From: Saprospiraceae bacterium
Lineage (GTDB): Bacteria; Bacteroidota; Bacteroidia; Chitinophagales; Saprospiraceae
Assembly: GCA_024762995.1 (NCBI GenBank)
Contig: JANTGI010000003.1
Location: 1-64,000, forward strand
Length of the DNA stretch: 64,000 bases
Direction: 5' to 3'
The translations under genes and the position numbers were made by a program. This document shows, one piece after another, positions 8,637 through 18,178 of this stretch (positions are counted from its first letter, which is position 1; every line of letters begins with the position of its first letter). The notes beneath the pieces were generated by a model. The model saw only the letters and a program-made list of their open reading frames with translations, was not told where the DNA came from and ran no database searches.

Positions 8637-11600
8637 ATGTCAAAATTCGTCCACTTACACTCTCACACCACTTATTCACTGCTAGACGGGGCATCTTCGA
8701 TATCCGGCACCATGGAAAAAGCCGTTAAAGACGGCATGAAGGGAGTGGCTATCACCGACCATGGCAACATGTTTGGCTCCTTTGAATTTGTGGCAGAAGC
8801 CAATAAGGCCGGTGTAAAACCCATCGTGGGATGTGAATTTTATTTGGTTGAAAACAGACACCAGCATTCCTTCAAAAAGTCTGAAGGGCAAAAAGATCAA
8901 AGACGACACCAGTTACTGCTGGCCAAAAATCAAGAAGGCTATCACAACTTAGCAAAACTGTCCTCCATCGGCTACTCCGAAGGTCTTTATGGCTCTTTTC
9001 CAAGAATCGACAAAGAAGTACTCGCCAAACACAGCAAAGGCGTTATTGCGACTAGTTGTTGTTTAGCGGCGACGATTCCCCAGATGATTTTGAATGGCGA
9101 CATCGAAGGAGCAGAAAAAGAATTACAGTGGTGGATAGAACTATTTGGAGAAGATTTTTACATAGAATTAATGCGACACCGGGGGCTCGAAAACATTGAT
9201 GGAAAGGGAGTGAGCCAAGAAGACATCAACCAAGTCCTGATGTCTTTCGCCAAAAAATACAATCTCAAGGTCATTGCCACCAACGACTCTCACTATCTCG
9301 AAGAAAAAGACGCCAAACCCCACGACGTATTGTTGTCCATCAATACGGGGAGTTTTCTTTCTGATACAAACCGCTTTCGGTTTTCGAGTGAAGATTACTT
9401 CTTCAAGACCACCCAACAGATGTCAGATTTATTTAAGGATATCCCGCAGGCGATTGACAATACCATGGATATCTTTGACAAGATTGAGCCATTAAAATTG
9501 ACCCGCGATATTTTAATGCCCAATTATGACATCCCACCCAATTTTGCCAGCCAAACCGAATATCTGCGACACTTATCCTACGAGGGTGCCAAAAGAAAAT
9601 ATGGAGAGCTCAGTATGGCGACGAAGGAGCGTCTTGACCATGAATTGGGCATCATCGACAACATGGGATTTCCCGGCTACTTCCTGATTACCCAAGACCT
9701 CATTAATGCAGCGCGAGAGCTCGGCGTATGGGTAGGGCCCGGACGTGGTTCGGCGGCCGGATCAGCCATTGCCTATACCTTGGGTATTACCAATGTGGAC
9801 CCCATCGGATATGACTTACTTTTCGAACGATTCTTAAATCCCGAGAGAGTATCTATGCCGGATATTGATATTGACTTCGACGACGAAGGTCGCCAAAAAG
9901 TCATTGACTATGTCGTCAAAAAATACGGGCGGAATCAAGTCGCCCAAATCATCACCTACGGTACCATGGCGGCCAAGCTCTCCATCCGGGATACGGCAAG
10001 AGTCATGGAACTTCCACTTAGCGAAGCCGATAGACTGGCCAAGTTAGTCCCCATGAAACCCGGCACCAAGTTGAAAAAAATTTTGGTGAAAACCATCAAA
10101 GAACTCTCCAAAGACTATCAACCCGAAGATGTCCAAAACATCGAAAAACTCCAAGAAATAGCCCAAGCAAACACTTTGGAAGGAGAAGTGCTTAGAATGG
10201 CACATTCCCTAGAAGGTTCTGTCAGAAATACCGGAATACACGCTGCCGGAGTCATCATCGCACCCAGCGACATACGAGAATACATCCCCGTGAGCACCGC
10301 CAAGGACGCCGATTTGTTTGTCACCCAATACGATGGCAAATACGTCGAATCTGCCGGTATGTTAAAAATGGACTTTTTGGGCCTAAAAACCTTATCCATC
10401 CTCAAAGATGCCGTTCAAAACATCGTCCTTAGATATGGCGAAGACCATCGTATCGAACTGGACGACATCCCGCTTGACGACCCCAAAACCTACGAATTAT
10501 TCCAACGGGGAGACATGATTGGTATTTTCCAATTTGAGTCGGAAGGGATGCGCAAGCATATGCGAGATCTCAAACCCACCAATATCGAAGACTTAATCGC
10601 CATGAACGCCCTCTACCGCCCGGGCCCAATGGATAATATTCCGACCTACATCGCCAGAAAGCATGGCAAAGAAGCCGTCAAATATCCCCACCCCATGCTT
10701 GAGAAAATCTTAAAACCGACTTTCGGAATTATGGTTTATCAGGAGCAAATCATGCAGGCCGCCCAAATTATGGCCGGCTACTCACTCGGTCAAGCGGACG
10801 TCCTGCGTCGGGCCATGGGAAAAAAGAAAAAAAGCGAGATGGAAAAACAAAGTGCCATCTTTGTCAAAGGAGCCGCCGTAAAAGGTGTTCCCGAAGATCA
10901 GGCACGTGAAGTTTTTTCTATTATGGAACGTTTTGCGTCCTACGGATTCAATCGTTCTCATGCTGCCTGCTATGCCATTTTAGCTTTTCAAACAGGTTTT
11001 CTAAAGGCCAATTATAAGCCGGAATTCATGGCTTCAGTCATGACTCACTCCAAAAATGATCTCACCAAGCTTAAATTTTTCTTGGATGAATGCAAGCGCA
11101 TGGACGTAGAAGTACTCGGGCCGGATGTCAATGAAAGTCACTTGAATTTTACCGTAAATGCAGAAGGAAAAATCAGATTTGGGCTTTCCGCTCTCAAAGG
11201 TGTAGGCGAAGGTCCGGTCAATGAAATCGTTGCCGAAAGGGATAAAAACGGCCCTTTCCTGAGCCCTTATGACATGGTGCGCCGTCTTCCACTAAAAGCT
11301 TTCAACAAACGCGTCATGGAAAGTTTGATTTATGGTGGGGCTTTTGATTTTTTCTCCGATTTGACCCGCGCGCAATACTTTCTACCTAGCGGCAAATTCA
11401 ACACCTACATGGAGCATCTGCTCAAATATGGCAACGTCTATCAGCATCAAAAAGAAACGGCGGCCAACACGCTTTTTGGCGCATCAGAAGACGCCATGGT
11501 GCCACAGCCTGAACCACCGACACATACGACCTGGAACCTTATGGAAAAATTGACCAAGGAAAAGGAAGTCGCCGGCATTTACATCAGCGGTCATCCGCTG

Positions 11601-12167
11601 GATGATTACCAAGTCGAAGTCAAACAATTTGCCAGTTGTTCCATTGACAGGATGATGCAGTTTCAGAATGCTACCGTCCGAATAGCAGCCTTTGTCAACT
11701 CAGCCAATCATCGTTTTACTAAACGAGGAGACGGATTTGGCTTTTTTAGCTTGGAAGACTACTCAAGCACCACCGAGATTGCGCTATTCAAAGAAGATTA
11801 TCAACAATTCAAAAATCTGCTCGAACCCGGTTCTTGCGTCTTAGTGGAGGGCACCATACGCATGGATCGATATCGCAATGAATGGACCTTAAAAGTCAAT
11901 AATGTCCACCTACTCTCTTCCTTACTGGAAAAAAAGACATCGACGATTGAGATTCAATTACCGCTTGCGCAAATTCAACCCAAAATGTTGGATCGGTTGG
12001 AGACTCTTTTTAAGGCCAATCGCGGACAAAAAACCTTACGATTTGCGGTTATTGATCCCAAAAACAAGCAAGTTGTGCGATTCCTTTCGGAAAAACGCAA
12101 AGTAAAAATCGACCATGAATTGACGGCTGCCCTTCAAGAGATGATGCTCACCTACAAATTAAGCTAA
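8637..12167 (+). CDS. dnaE: DNA polymerase III alpha subunit
   Basis: The 1176-aa protein matches DnaE in length and domain order. It has an N-terminal PHP domain (HLHSHTTYSLLDG), the C-family polymerase palm with catalytic aspartates D409, D411 and D413 in PDIDIDFDD, and the VGPGRGSAAGS motif just before it. Fingers follow (YRPGPMDNIP, YQEQIMQ, ASYGFNRSHAACYA), then a C-terminal HhH and OB-fold region (residues about 1000-1090). It is the replicative polymerase that extends primers at the fork. yraN begins 2 bases after the stop. One GCTTGCGCAAA copy is at 11963. Confidence 0.98.
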   Translation: MSKFVHLHSHTTYSLLDGASSISGTMEKAVKDGMKGVAITDHGNMFGSFEFVAEANKAGVKPIVGCEFYLVENRHQHSFKKSEGQKDQRRHQLLLAKNQEGYHNLAKLSSIGYSEGLYGSFPRIDKEVLAKHSKGVIATSCCLAATIPQMILNGDIEGAEKELQWWIELFGEDFYIELMRHRGLENIDGKGVSQEDINQVLMSFAKKYNLKVIATNDSHYLEEKDAKPHDVLLSINTGSFLSDTNRFRFSSEDYFFKTTQQMSDLFKDIPQAIDNTMDIFDKIEPLKLTRDILMPNYDIPPNFASQTEYLRHLSYEGAKRKYGELSMATKERLDHELGIIDNMGFPGYFLITQDLINAARELGVWVGPGRGSAAGSAIAYTLGITNVDPIGYDLLFERFLNPERVSMPDIDIDFDDEGRQKVIDYVVKKYGRNQVAQIITYGTMAAKLSIRDTARVMELPLSEADRLAKLVPMKPGTKLKKILVKTIKELSKDYQPEDVQNIEKLQEIAQANTLEGEVLRMAHSLEGSVRNTGIHAAGVIIAPSDIREYIPVSTAKDADLFVTQYDGKYVESAGMLKMDFLGLKTLSILKDAVQNIVLRYGEDHRIELDDIPLDDPKTYELFQRGDMIGIFQFESEGMRKHMRDLKPTNIEDLIAMNALYRPGPMDNIPTYIARKHGKEAVKYPHPMLEKILKPTFGIMVYQEQIMQAAQIMAGYSLGQADVLRRAMGKKKKSEMEKQSAIFVKGAAVKGVPEDQAREVFSIMERFASYGFNRSHAACYAILAFQTGFLKANYKPEFMASVMTHSKNDLTKLKFFLDECKRMDVEVLGPDVNESHLNFTVNAEGKIRFGLSALKGVGEGPVNEIVAERDKNGPFLSPYDMVRRLPLKAFNKRVMESLIYGGAFDFFSDLTRAQYFLPSGKFNTYMEHLLKYGNVYQHQKETAANTLFGASEDAMVPQPEPPTHTTWNLMEKLTKEKEVAGIYISGHPLDDYQVEVKQFASCSIDRMMQFQNATVRIAAFVNSANHRFTKRGDGFGFFSLEDYSSTTEIALFKEDYQQFKNLLEPGSCVLVEGTIRMDRYRNEWTLKVNNVHLLSSLLEKKTSTIEIQLPLAQIQPKMLDRLETLFKANRGQKTLRFAVIDPKNKQVVRFLSEKRKVKIDHELTAALQEMMLTYKLS

Positions 12168-12169
12168 AG

Positions 12170-12538
12170 ATGGCCGACCACCTCATCAAAGGTCAAAAAG
12201 GAGAAGACCTGGCCGTTACCTTCCTTACGGAAAAAGGCTTTGAAATCTTAGAGACCAATTGGCGTTTTAAACGGGCGGAAATAGACATCATTGCCAAAGA
12301 CCACAAGATATTGGTATTTATTGAAGTCAAAACCCGAACAACAGATTATTTTGGAGCCCCCGAAGAATCCATCAAAGACAAAAAGAAACAATTAATGGCC
12401 GATGCCGCTTCTGACTACATGCAGCGCATCGGACATGAATGGGAAATCAGGTTTGATTATATCTCCATTATTTTTGAAGACGAGGACAATTTCCATCTCC
12501 GGCATTATCCGGATGCCTTTTTTCCGGGGTTATTCTAA
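12170..12538 (+). CDS. yraN: YraN/UPF0102-family nuclease-like protein
   Basis: The 122-aa protein has the UPF0102 layout: N-terminal KGQKGEDLAVTFLTEKGF, then NWRFKRAEIDIIAKD and FIEVKTR. Together these give the E...D...ExK constellation of the Holliday-junction-resolvase-like (PD-(D/E)XK) fold. The biochemical role is poorly defined in the family. The start is 2 bases after dnaE, so it is almost certainly co-transcribed. Its last 4 bases overlap the end of the opposing Nudix gene. Confidence 0.92.
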   Translation: MADHLIKGQKGEDLAVTFLTEKGFEILETNWRFKRAEIDIIAKDHKILVFIEVKTRTTDYFGAPEESIKDKKKQLMADAASDYMQRIGHEWEIRFDYISIIFEDEDNFHLRHYPDAFFPGLF

Positions 12539-13107
12539 ATAAACCTTTGCCCTTCACCATCCTCTAATTCAGCACCAAAAATTGCGAAAGCCTTCATCAA
12601 TCCAATCATAGATACCGCATCTGTTATTTCCCCATCCAAAACCATTTGGTAAGCAGCTTGAAGGGGTATTTTTTGGACCGTTACATCTTCGCTATCTTCC
12701 AAATCTTGCTCACCCATCGTCAAATCTTGGGCTAAAAATATTTCGCCATATTCATCAGTAACGGAATTCGATGTATGCAATTCGGCTATTTTCGTCCACT
12801 TTTTAGCAATAATTCCGGTCTCTTCTTGCAATTCTCGTCGGGCAGCGTCCAAAGGAGTTTGATCTTGGGGGCAACCTCCTTCCGGAATCTCCCACGTATA
12901 TTGGTCGAGTGTATATCGAAATTGCCTAACCAACCAAGTATTGCCTTCCTCATCAATAGGCACAATACCGATGGCCAAATTTTTAAACTCGACCACCCCA
13001 TAAATCCCCGGATTTCCGGAAGGGTTGATGACATCTCGATGAGAGACCTTAATCCAATTATTTTCGTAAGTGACTTTCGACGAAAGCGTCTGCCAAGGTT
13101 TTTTCAT
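12535..13107 (-). CDS. Nudix hydrolase, ADP-ribose pyrophosphatase-like
   Basis: The 190-aa protein has a complete Nudix box (GGCPQDQTPLDAARRELQEETG) with the REUXEE glutamates that bind Mg2+. Upstream is the beta-rich segment VVEFKNLAIGIVPID typical of the NudF/ADP-ribose pyrophosphatase group. Substrate is inferred, not proven. Its ATG follows the stop of the upstream heme-motif lipoprotein by 3 bases, so the two form a minus-strand operon. The gene converges on yraN. Confidence 0.92.
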   Translation of the reverse strand: MKKPWQTLSSKVTYENNWIKVSHRDVINPSGNPGIYGVVEFKNLAIGIVPIDEEGNTWLVRQFRYTLDQYTWEIPEGGCPQDQTPLDAARRELQEETGIIAKKWTKIAELHTSNSVTDEYGEIFLAQDLTMGEQDLEDSEDVTVQKIPLQAAYQMVLDGEITDAVSMIGLMKAFAIFGAELEDGEGQRFI

Positions 13108-13110
13108 GTT

Positions 13111-13758
13111 TTAGCGACTAAACTGGATACTCCAAATACCCCTAAAATCACCTTCTTTATACCCGATAGCCTGATCATTCGGATAAAGTTTTTTGATGGT
13201 TTCATAATCGCTTTTTTGCATCGTCTCCCCTATTGTTCCGTGACACTTTAGACAAACAGCCTTCATTTTGATAGGTGCAAAAAACTGAACTTTGTTTCCT
13301 TCCAAAGGGACGACCACCGGTTTTAGTGGCTGATTGGCCGCTATTTGCTCTTTGTAGGATGCTAATTGAGCCGCTTCGGCAGCGGTAGGCTTGTCATTTT
13401 CATTCCTTACCTTATCGGTCGTTCTGCGGATGGTCGCTTGATGGGCTTTCATCAAGCTATCCACCAATACACTTGCTTGCACATGACAAAACTGTACGGC
13501 ATTCTTTGGGCCACCGGCTTTCATCGCTTTCTTTAGCTGCCCGGACAATGCCATAAAAGAAGCTTTGGCCATACTTTTACCTTGGTTGACATATTTTTCG
13601 GTTTCTTCGGCAGTAAACGCAGCCGGTGTGCTCGGTGATTCATCTTGGTGAATGGCGTCTGTCGCAGCAGATGAATTGGTTGTAGAAGTCGAATTGTTTT
13701 TACAACTGACCGCCCCTATCAATAGGGCAAATAACATAAAAAGGGTCCATTCTTTCAT
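13111..13758 (-). CDS. DUF3365/Tll0287-like heme-motif lipoprotein
   Basis: I chose the inner ATG at 13758 (215 aa) because it puts a lipoprotein signal (FMLFALLIGAVSC, Cys19) at the N-terminus. An upstream ATG at 13824 would add 22 polar residues. Near the C-terminus is CLKCH, a CxxCH c-type heme attachment motif, inside the Tll0287-like (DUF3365) pattern. That pattern also includes a central QFCH and LKPVVVP...FFAPI. Such proteins are periplasmic heme sensors or electron carriers. The Nudix hydrolase follows in the same operon. Confidence 0.83.
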   Translation of the reverse strand: MKEWTLFMLFALLIGAVSCKNNSTSTTNSSAATDAIHQDESPSTPAAFTAEETEKYVNQGKSMAKASFMALSGQLKKAMKAGGPKNAVQFCHVQASVLVDSLMKAHQATIRRTTDKVRNENDKPTAAEAAQLASYKEQIAANQPLKPVVVPLEGNKVQFFAPIKMKAVCLKCHGTIGETMQKSDYETIKKLYPNDQAIGYKEGDFRGIWSIQFSR

Positions 13759-13833
13759 AAAACGATTGGATTTGGTGACTATTTTTGTACTCACAGGTAC
13801 TGACATAAAATGAATACAGGTCAAACAAAAAAA

Positions 13834-13869
13834 GCCTTCCTTTGATTAATAAAGAAGGCATTTTTTTTT
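13834..13869 (-). terminator. Terminator of rpsU
   Basis: GCCTTC at 13834 pairs with GAAGGC ending at 13859, extended by TTT/AAA. A/T runs lie on both sides, so it works in either direction; it lies just beyond the rpsU stop. Confidence 0.85.
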
Positions 13870-13887
13870 CAAAGAAAAGAAAAAGGA

Positions 13888-14079
13888 CTAAATAGACTCT
13901 CTCATCTTCTCATTGCGGTAAGCCGCTTTTAGCTTTTGCTTACGTCTTTTAGTCGTTGGTTTGATATATTCTTTACGTCCACGCAGTTCTTTAATCACCT
14001 TAGTGGAGCGATATTTTCTCTTGTAACGCTTAAGCGCTTGAGAAATGGATTCATTATGTTTTACGTCAATGATTAGCAT
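13888..14079 (-). CDS. rpsU: Ribosomal protein bS21
   Basis: This 63-aa, strongly basic protein has the bS21 pattern (MLIIDVKHNESISQALKRYKRK, then ELRGRKEYIKPTTKRRKQK). It is a component of the 30S subunit near the anti-Shine-Dalgarno. In Bacteroidota it is linked to the occluded 16S tail and to start selection without Shine-Dalgarno sites. It is monocistronic, with its own -7 element and terminator. Confidence 0.96.
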   Translation of the reverse strand: MLIIDVKHNESISQALKRYKRKYRSTKVIKELRGRKEYIKPTTKRRKQKLKAAYRNEKMRESI

Positions 14080-14108
14080 AGTCGCGTTTAAAGTTTTAAA
14101 ATGGAGTG

Positions 14109-14116
14109 CAAAGATA
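14109..14116 (-). promoter_or_regulatory. -7 promoter element for rpsU
   Basis: The minus strand reads TATCTTTG, 30 bp before the rpsU ATG. Confidence 0.6.
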
Positions 14117-14242
14117 GTTGTTTATTTCAAAATATCCTATTGTTTGGGGACTTTTTTTGTAAAAAAAATAAGTTGCTGACTGTTTAAGGGTCTTCCGTTT
14201 GCAAGAGTAACAAGGAAACTCAAAAACTTACAAAGGAATGAC

Positions 14243-14250
14243 TATCTTTG
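14243..14250 (+). promoter_or_regulatory. -7 promoter element for the M1 aminopeptidase
   Basis: TATCTTTG lies 75 bp before the ATG, implying a leader of about 70 nt. Confidence 0.5.
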
Positions 14251-14325
14251 CCCTTCACAAAAGCCATGGGTCGTTTATCACAATAAAACGCCCAAATTAT
14301 CTGTTTTCCATAAAATCACAAAACT

Positions 14326-16191
14326 ATGCAGTCTCCTTTTTTGACCATCTTCTTTTTACTAGCGGTGTCCTTTTTTGCGCAAGCTCAACCCGATCGATGG
14401 CAACAACATGTGGATTATCAAATGAATATTGATTTTGATGTCAAAAATCACCAATTTAATGGTACCCAAAAGTTAGTGTACACCAATAACTCACCGGACA
14501 AACTTAAAAAAGTCTTTTTCCATCTATATCTTAATGCCTTTCAGAAAGATTCTCAAATGGCTCTACGCGCTCAATCCATGCCTGACACGGACCCGCGAGT
14601 CGCCGGCAAGTTTAGGAAGTTAACTCCCAAGGATGAAGGTTTTACGCAAGTAAAAAAACTAACTATGGATGGTCAACCTACCCAATATCATATCGAAGGG
14701 ACGGTATTGGAAGTCAGTTTACCTAAGCCTATCCTCCCCCATTCTTCTGCGACCTTTGAGATGGAGTTTTTGTCGCAAGTACCTATTCAAATACGTAGAA
14801 ACGGTCGCAATAATGCGGAAGGTATTGACTATTCGATGTCTCAGTGGTATCCTAAAATGGCTGAATACGATTTGGACGGCTGGCACACCGATCCATATGT
14901 GGCAAGAGAGTTTTATGGAGTTTGGGGAGATTTTGATGTTAAAATTACTATTGACAAAAACTATGTGGTTGCTGCCGGCGGATATATCCAAAATCCCGAA
15001 GAAGTGGGGCACGGCTATGGTGAAAAAGGATTGAAATTACATTTGCCGCAAGGCGATAAATATACTTATCACTTCAAGGCTCCCAATGTCCATGATTTTG
15101 TATGGGCGGCAGATCGCGATTATGTCCACACTAAATTCCAAAGAAAAGACGGGGAAGTTTTGCATTTTTTCTATCAGAAAGGGCCACAAACCAAAAGCTG
15201 GGATAAGCTACCGGCCATCATGGACAAAGCCATCGATTATGCGAATGAGCATTTTGGACAATACCAGTACAAAACGTACTCTTTCATCCAAGGTGGAGAC
15301 GGCGGGATGGAATATCCACTAGCCACCTTGATTACCGGTAATCGACCGCTCAACAGCTTGGTTGGCGTGGCGGTACATGAGCAGATGCATAGTTGGTATC
15401 AGATGATGCTGGCTTCTAACGAATTACTCTACCCTTGGATGGACGAAGGATTTACTACATACGCTTCCACAAAAATAATGAATTACCTTGCGGGAAAAGG
15501 ACTTTTGGGTACGATGAAAGCCCAAGACGATCCGTTTTTGGCTCACTACGCCCGCTACTTTCAAATTCATGAATCCAATCTCGAAGAACCCTTATCCACT
15601 CATGCCGATCATTATATGACCAATACGGCTTACTGGACGGGTGCTTACACCAAGGGGGAAATAACGCTTCGCCAACTGGAATATGTCATCGGAGAAGAAA
15701 ATGTAGCTCAAGGACTATTAAAATATTTTGATGCCTGGCACGGAAAACATCCCAATGCGAATGATTTTTTCCGTATTATGGAAAAACAGTCCGGACTCCA
15801 ACTTGACTGGTATCAAGAGTACTGGATTCGCACCATTCACGGTATAGACTACGGCATCAAGGATGTCTCCAAAAAATCACGTAAAAAAACCAAAGTCACC
15901 CTCGAAAAAATAGGAGTCATGCCGATGCCCCTGGATGTTGTCGTGACGTTCAAAAACGGAGACCAAAAACTTTTTTATATCCCCCTTCGAGAGATGCGCG
16001 GTGAAAAAACAGGAGATGTCATGAATACGATGGAAGTAGAAGTCTTACCTGATTGGGGTATTTATGGGAAGGAGTATCAATTTACCATAGAAGCCAAGTA
16101 CAAGAAAATAAAATCTATTGAGATTGACCCTTCGCACCGTATGGCAGATACCAATCAAAAAAATAATTTGTTGATGGTAAAGAAAAAATAA
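14326..16191 (+). CDS. Exported M1-family metallo-aminopeptidase
   Basis: The 621-aa protein has a signal peptide (FFLLAVSFFAQAQ). The N-terminal beta domain of M1 peptidases is followed by a gluzincin site: HEQMH (H351, E352, H355) and, 18 residues later, E374 in DEGF. The usual GxMEN exopeptidase motif appears as GGMEYP. It probably trims N-terminal residues from peptides in the periplasm or outside. A GCTTGCGCAAA copy (14374, minus strand) falls on the Phe-Ala-Gln of the signal-peptidase site. DUF5683 follows after 3 bases. Confidence 0.93.
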   Translation: MQSPFLTIFFLLAVSFFAQAQPDRWQQHVDYQMNIDFDVKNHQFNGTQKLVYTNNSPDKLKKVFFHLYLNAFQKDSQMALRAQSMPDTDPRVAGKFRKLTPKDEGFTQVKKLTMDGQPTQYHIEGTVLEVSLPKPILPHSSATFEMEFLSQVPIQIRRNGRNNAEGIDYSMSQWYPKMAEYDLDGWHTDPYVAREFYGVWGDFDVKITIDKNYVVAAGGYIQNPEEVGHGYGEKGLKLHLPQGDKYTYHFKAPNVHDFVWAADRDYVHTKFQRKDGEVLHFFYQKGPQTKSWDKLPAIMDKAIDYANEHFGQYQYKTYSFIQGGDGGMEYPLATLITGNRPLNSLVGVAVHEQMHSWYQMMLASNELLYPWMDEGFTTYASTKIMNYLAGKGLLGTMKAQDDPFLAHYARYFQIHESNLEEPLSTHADHYMTNTAYWTGAYTKGEITLRQLEYVIGEENVAQGLLKYFDAWHGKHPNANDFFRIMEKQSGLQLDWYQEYWIRTIHGIDYGIKDVSKKSRKKTKVTLEKIGVMPMPLDVVVTFKNGDQKLFYIPLREMRGEKTGDVMNTMEVEVLPDWGIYGKEYQFTIEAKYKKIKSIEIDPSHRMADTNQKNNLLMVKKK

Positions 16192-16194
16192 ACA

Positions 16195-16749
16195 ATGTCC
16201 AAATCGTTGATATTTTTCATCATGATTAGTTGCTTTGTATTGCCGATGAAGTCTTGGGGTCAAGCGTCGGCAGACTCCACTCTTGCTCTCTCTACGACAA
16301 GAAAGAAGGCTTTTCATCCCATTCCCAAACGGGCCTTGCTTTTTGGGTTAATTCCCGGCGGTGGTCAAGTGTACAACAGAAAGTATTGGAAAGTTCCCCT
16401 GGTTTATGCCGGATTGGGTTTTGCGACGTATATGATTATTGACAACAAAAAGAAATATAATCGCTACCAACAAGCCCGTATCTATAGGCTTGATGGAGAC
16501 TCAACTACTGTGGATGAATTTGCAGGCTTATATTCAGATGAAGCACTTTTCAAGATACGAGCCATTTATGACAAAAATGTCCAAAAGGCATACATTTGGA
16601 CGGGGGTCGTATATAGCCTGAGCATTATAGATGCCTTTGTGGATGCTCATTTAAGTAATTTTGACGTAAGTGACGACTTGAGTATTCGGTGGATGCCTAG
16701 CACGTTAGGGGGCACCGGATATGGACTGTCTATTGCTTTGGAGTTTTAG
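16195..16749 (+). CDS. DUF5683 membrane protein
   Basis: The 184-aa protein has an N-terminal signal (FFIMISCFVLPMKSWGQ) and a basic linker. The characteristic LLFGLIPGGGQVYNRKYWKVP segment of DUF5683 follows, then a hydrophobic helix and KKKYNRYQQAR. This is a small inner-membrane family common in Bacteroidota, with no defined function. The 3-base gap to the aminopeptidase argues for co-transcription. Confidence 0.88.
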   Translation: MSKSLIFFIMISCFVLPMKSWGQASADSTLALSTTRKKAFHPIPKRALLFGLIPGGGQVYNRKYWKVPLVYAGLGFATYMIIDNKKKYNRYQQARIYRLDGDSTTVDEFAGLYSDEALFKIRAIYDKNVQKAYIWTGVVYSLSIIDAFVDAHLSNFDVSDDLSIRWMPSTLGGTGYGLSIALEF

Positions 16750-16805
16750 CGCAACAAGCATAATTTATTCATTTACTAAACGCAACAAATGAATAAAAAA
16801 TGCCC

Positions 16806-16813
16806 TATCTTTG
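16806..16813 (+). promoter_or_regulatory. -7 promoter element for the NTF2/HhH fusion gene
   Basis: TATCTTTG lies 35 bp before the ATG. Confidence 0.6.
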
Positions 16814-16848
16814 CGGCGCAAATCTTTCCGCACACTAAAAAGTAAGAA

Positions 16849-17688
16849 ATGAGTATTAAAAAAAGACTTAGTAATCTGGACAAAATGGTCGTTGAAGGGA
16901 ATATCATCGACGCGTTTGACTTGTATTTCCATGACCAAGTTGTGACCCACAGCGATGCCGGGGATCGCTCCAAAAACAAAGCCCAAAAAAGAGAATGGTT
17001 GGTCAAGTTTTTTCAATTAATCCAAAAAGTGGATAAGATTGAATTGTATGGTCAGACCGTTACCGGAAATGTATCCCACTCTAAATTTTCTTTTCATTTT
17101 ACCACCACTTGGGGGGCTCAATTAGTCTGGAAAGAAATCATCCGACGCACTTGGAAAGATGACTTGGTCATCGATGAGTACTACTACGAAGGTGAACTGC
17201 CGGAAACCAAAAAAGAAGAAAAAACTCCTTCTCCCGCCAAAAAAGCCATCAAAAAAGCTGCACCTAAAAAGGTCAAAGAAGCGACACCATCTAAACCGGC
17301 GGCCAAAAAGACAACACCCAAAAAAGTAGTCGCTCAAAAAGTAGTCAAAAAAGCAGCCCCGACAAAATCACCCGCCAAAAAAGCTGCACCTAAAATTACC
17401 GCCAAGAAGGTAGTCAAAAAGGCCGCTCCTAAAAAACCGGATGATTTGAAAAAAATTGAAGGTATCGGCCCTAAAATTGCACAATTACTCACTGATGCCG
17501 GTATTTCTACTTTCGCTAAATTAGCCACTGCGAAGCAAGACAAACTAAAAGCTATTTTAGCTGCAGCCGGCAATCGTTATAAAATGCACAATCCGGCTAC
17601 TTGGCCTGAGCAAGCCAATCTTGCTAAGAACGGACAATGGGACGAATTGAAAAAATTGCAGGATAGACTTGATGGTGGTCGCCGATAG
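16849..17688 (+). CDS. NTF2/SnoaL-like domain fused to H1-like linker and HhH domain
   Basis: The 279-aa protein has three parts. Residues 1-115 look like a SnoaL/NTF2-like fold (conserved FDLYFHDQVVTHSDAG, W and HFTTTW strands). Residues 116-197 are a low-complexity basic linker of KKAAPKK-type repeats, like histone H1 tails. Residues 198-279 are a helix-hairpin-helix module (LKKIEGIGPKIAQLL) ending in a conserved NPATWPEQANLAKNGQWDEL segment. In Bacteroidota that last module is also found fused to ribosomal protein L21. The composition suggests nucleic-acid binding; a link between the NTF2-like part and DNA/RNA is inference. It has its own promoter and terminator. Confidence 0.85.
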   Translation: MSIKKRLSNLDKMVVEGNIIDAFDLYFHDQVVTHSDAGDRSKNKAQKREWLVKFFQLIQKVDKIELYGQTVTGNVSHSKFSFHFTTTWGAQLVWKEIIRRTWKDDLVIDEYYYEGELPETKKEEKTPSPAKKAIKKAAPKKVKEATPSKPAAKKTTPKKVVAQKVVKKAAPTKSPAKKAAPKITAKKVVKKAAPKKPDDLKKIEGIGPKIAQLLTDAGISTFAKLATAKQDKLKAILAAAGNRYKMHNPATWPEQANLAKNGQWDELKKLQDRLDGGRR

Positions 17689-17715
17689 GATTCACTTGAT
17701 GTTTGTTAAAATTTT

Positions 17716-17750
17716 AAAAACTCCGTCATCTTATGATGGAGTTTTTTTTT
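17716..17750 (+). terminator. Terminator of the NTF2/HhH fusion gene
   Basis: An AAAACTCC/TCAT hairpin around CTT is followed by nine T residues, 27 bp after the stop. Confidence 0.9.
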
Positions 17751-17828
17751 ATTGCCTAGGCAAAAACTTGAGTAAAAAAACAATTTCTTTTACCGGTGGA
17801 AAATTAGCATGTATATAACATTTTTTAA

Positions 17829-18096
17829 GGTTTTGGTTAATTCAAGCTCCATAGGAGTGACATCTTTGTAACCCGCAACGTAGTGGAGGGATAAAAGCAT
17901 GACCCAACTGCAAGTCATAGCAAGCTATGTTGGAAAAACCAACGCAGAGTAAGAGAAAATTTGAAATTTTTGGTAGTGATCATTGTCTAAAAAATATGCT
18001 TCAAATTTTTTCTTAATCAAGGCGGATTTTGGAGGCATAGCAGGTTATGACGAACACTAGCCCGATCTGAAATATTGTATTTTTTGCAATCTGTCA
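17829..18096 (-). repeat. Dispersed non-coding repeat of about 270 bp, copy A
   Basis: Read on the minus strand, this is collinear with copies at 48594-48860 and 48894-49134. Shared blocks are GATTGCA, CGTCATAACCTGCTATGCC, TCCGCCTTGATTAAGAAAAA, the GTTGGTTTTTCCAAC hairpin, CATAGCTTGCTATG, and a tail with AAGATGTC and ATGGAG. No ORF runs through it. It fills most of a 490-bp gap between convergent genes. Confidence 0.85.
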
Positions 18097-18178
18097 TACA
18101 CATAAAGATAGCTGTTTAGGGACTGCTTTTTTCAAACAGAAACAGGCATTTTTGAGTTTACGAATACTACGCTTCCTC

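Noticed and set aside
14326-16191. GGMEYP in the aminopeptidase as a damaged GxMEN site
   Set aside because: Variation at this motif occurs in M1 relatives from Bacteroidota, and the zinc site is intact.
17829-18096. Possible tRNA or rRNA fragment in the 270-bp repeat
   Set aside because: No cloverleaf, CCA end or T-loop pattern was found; only simple hairpins are conserved.
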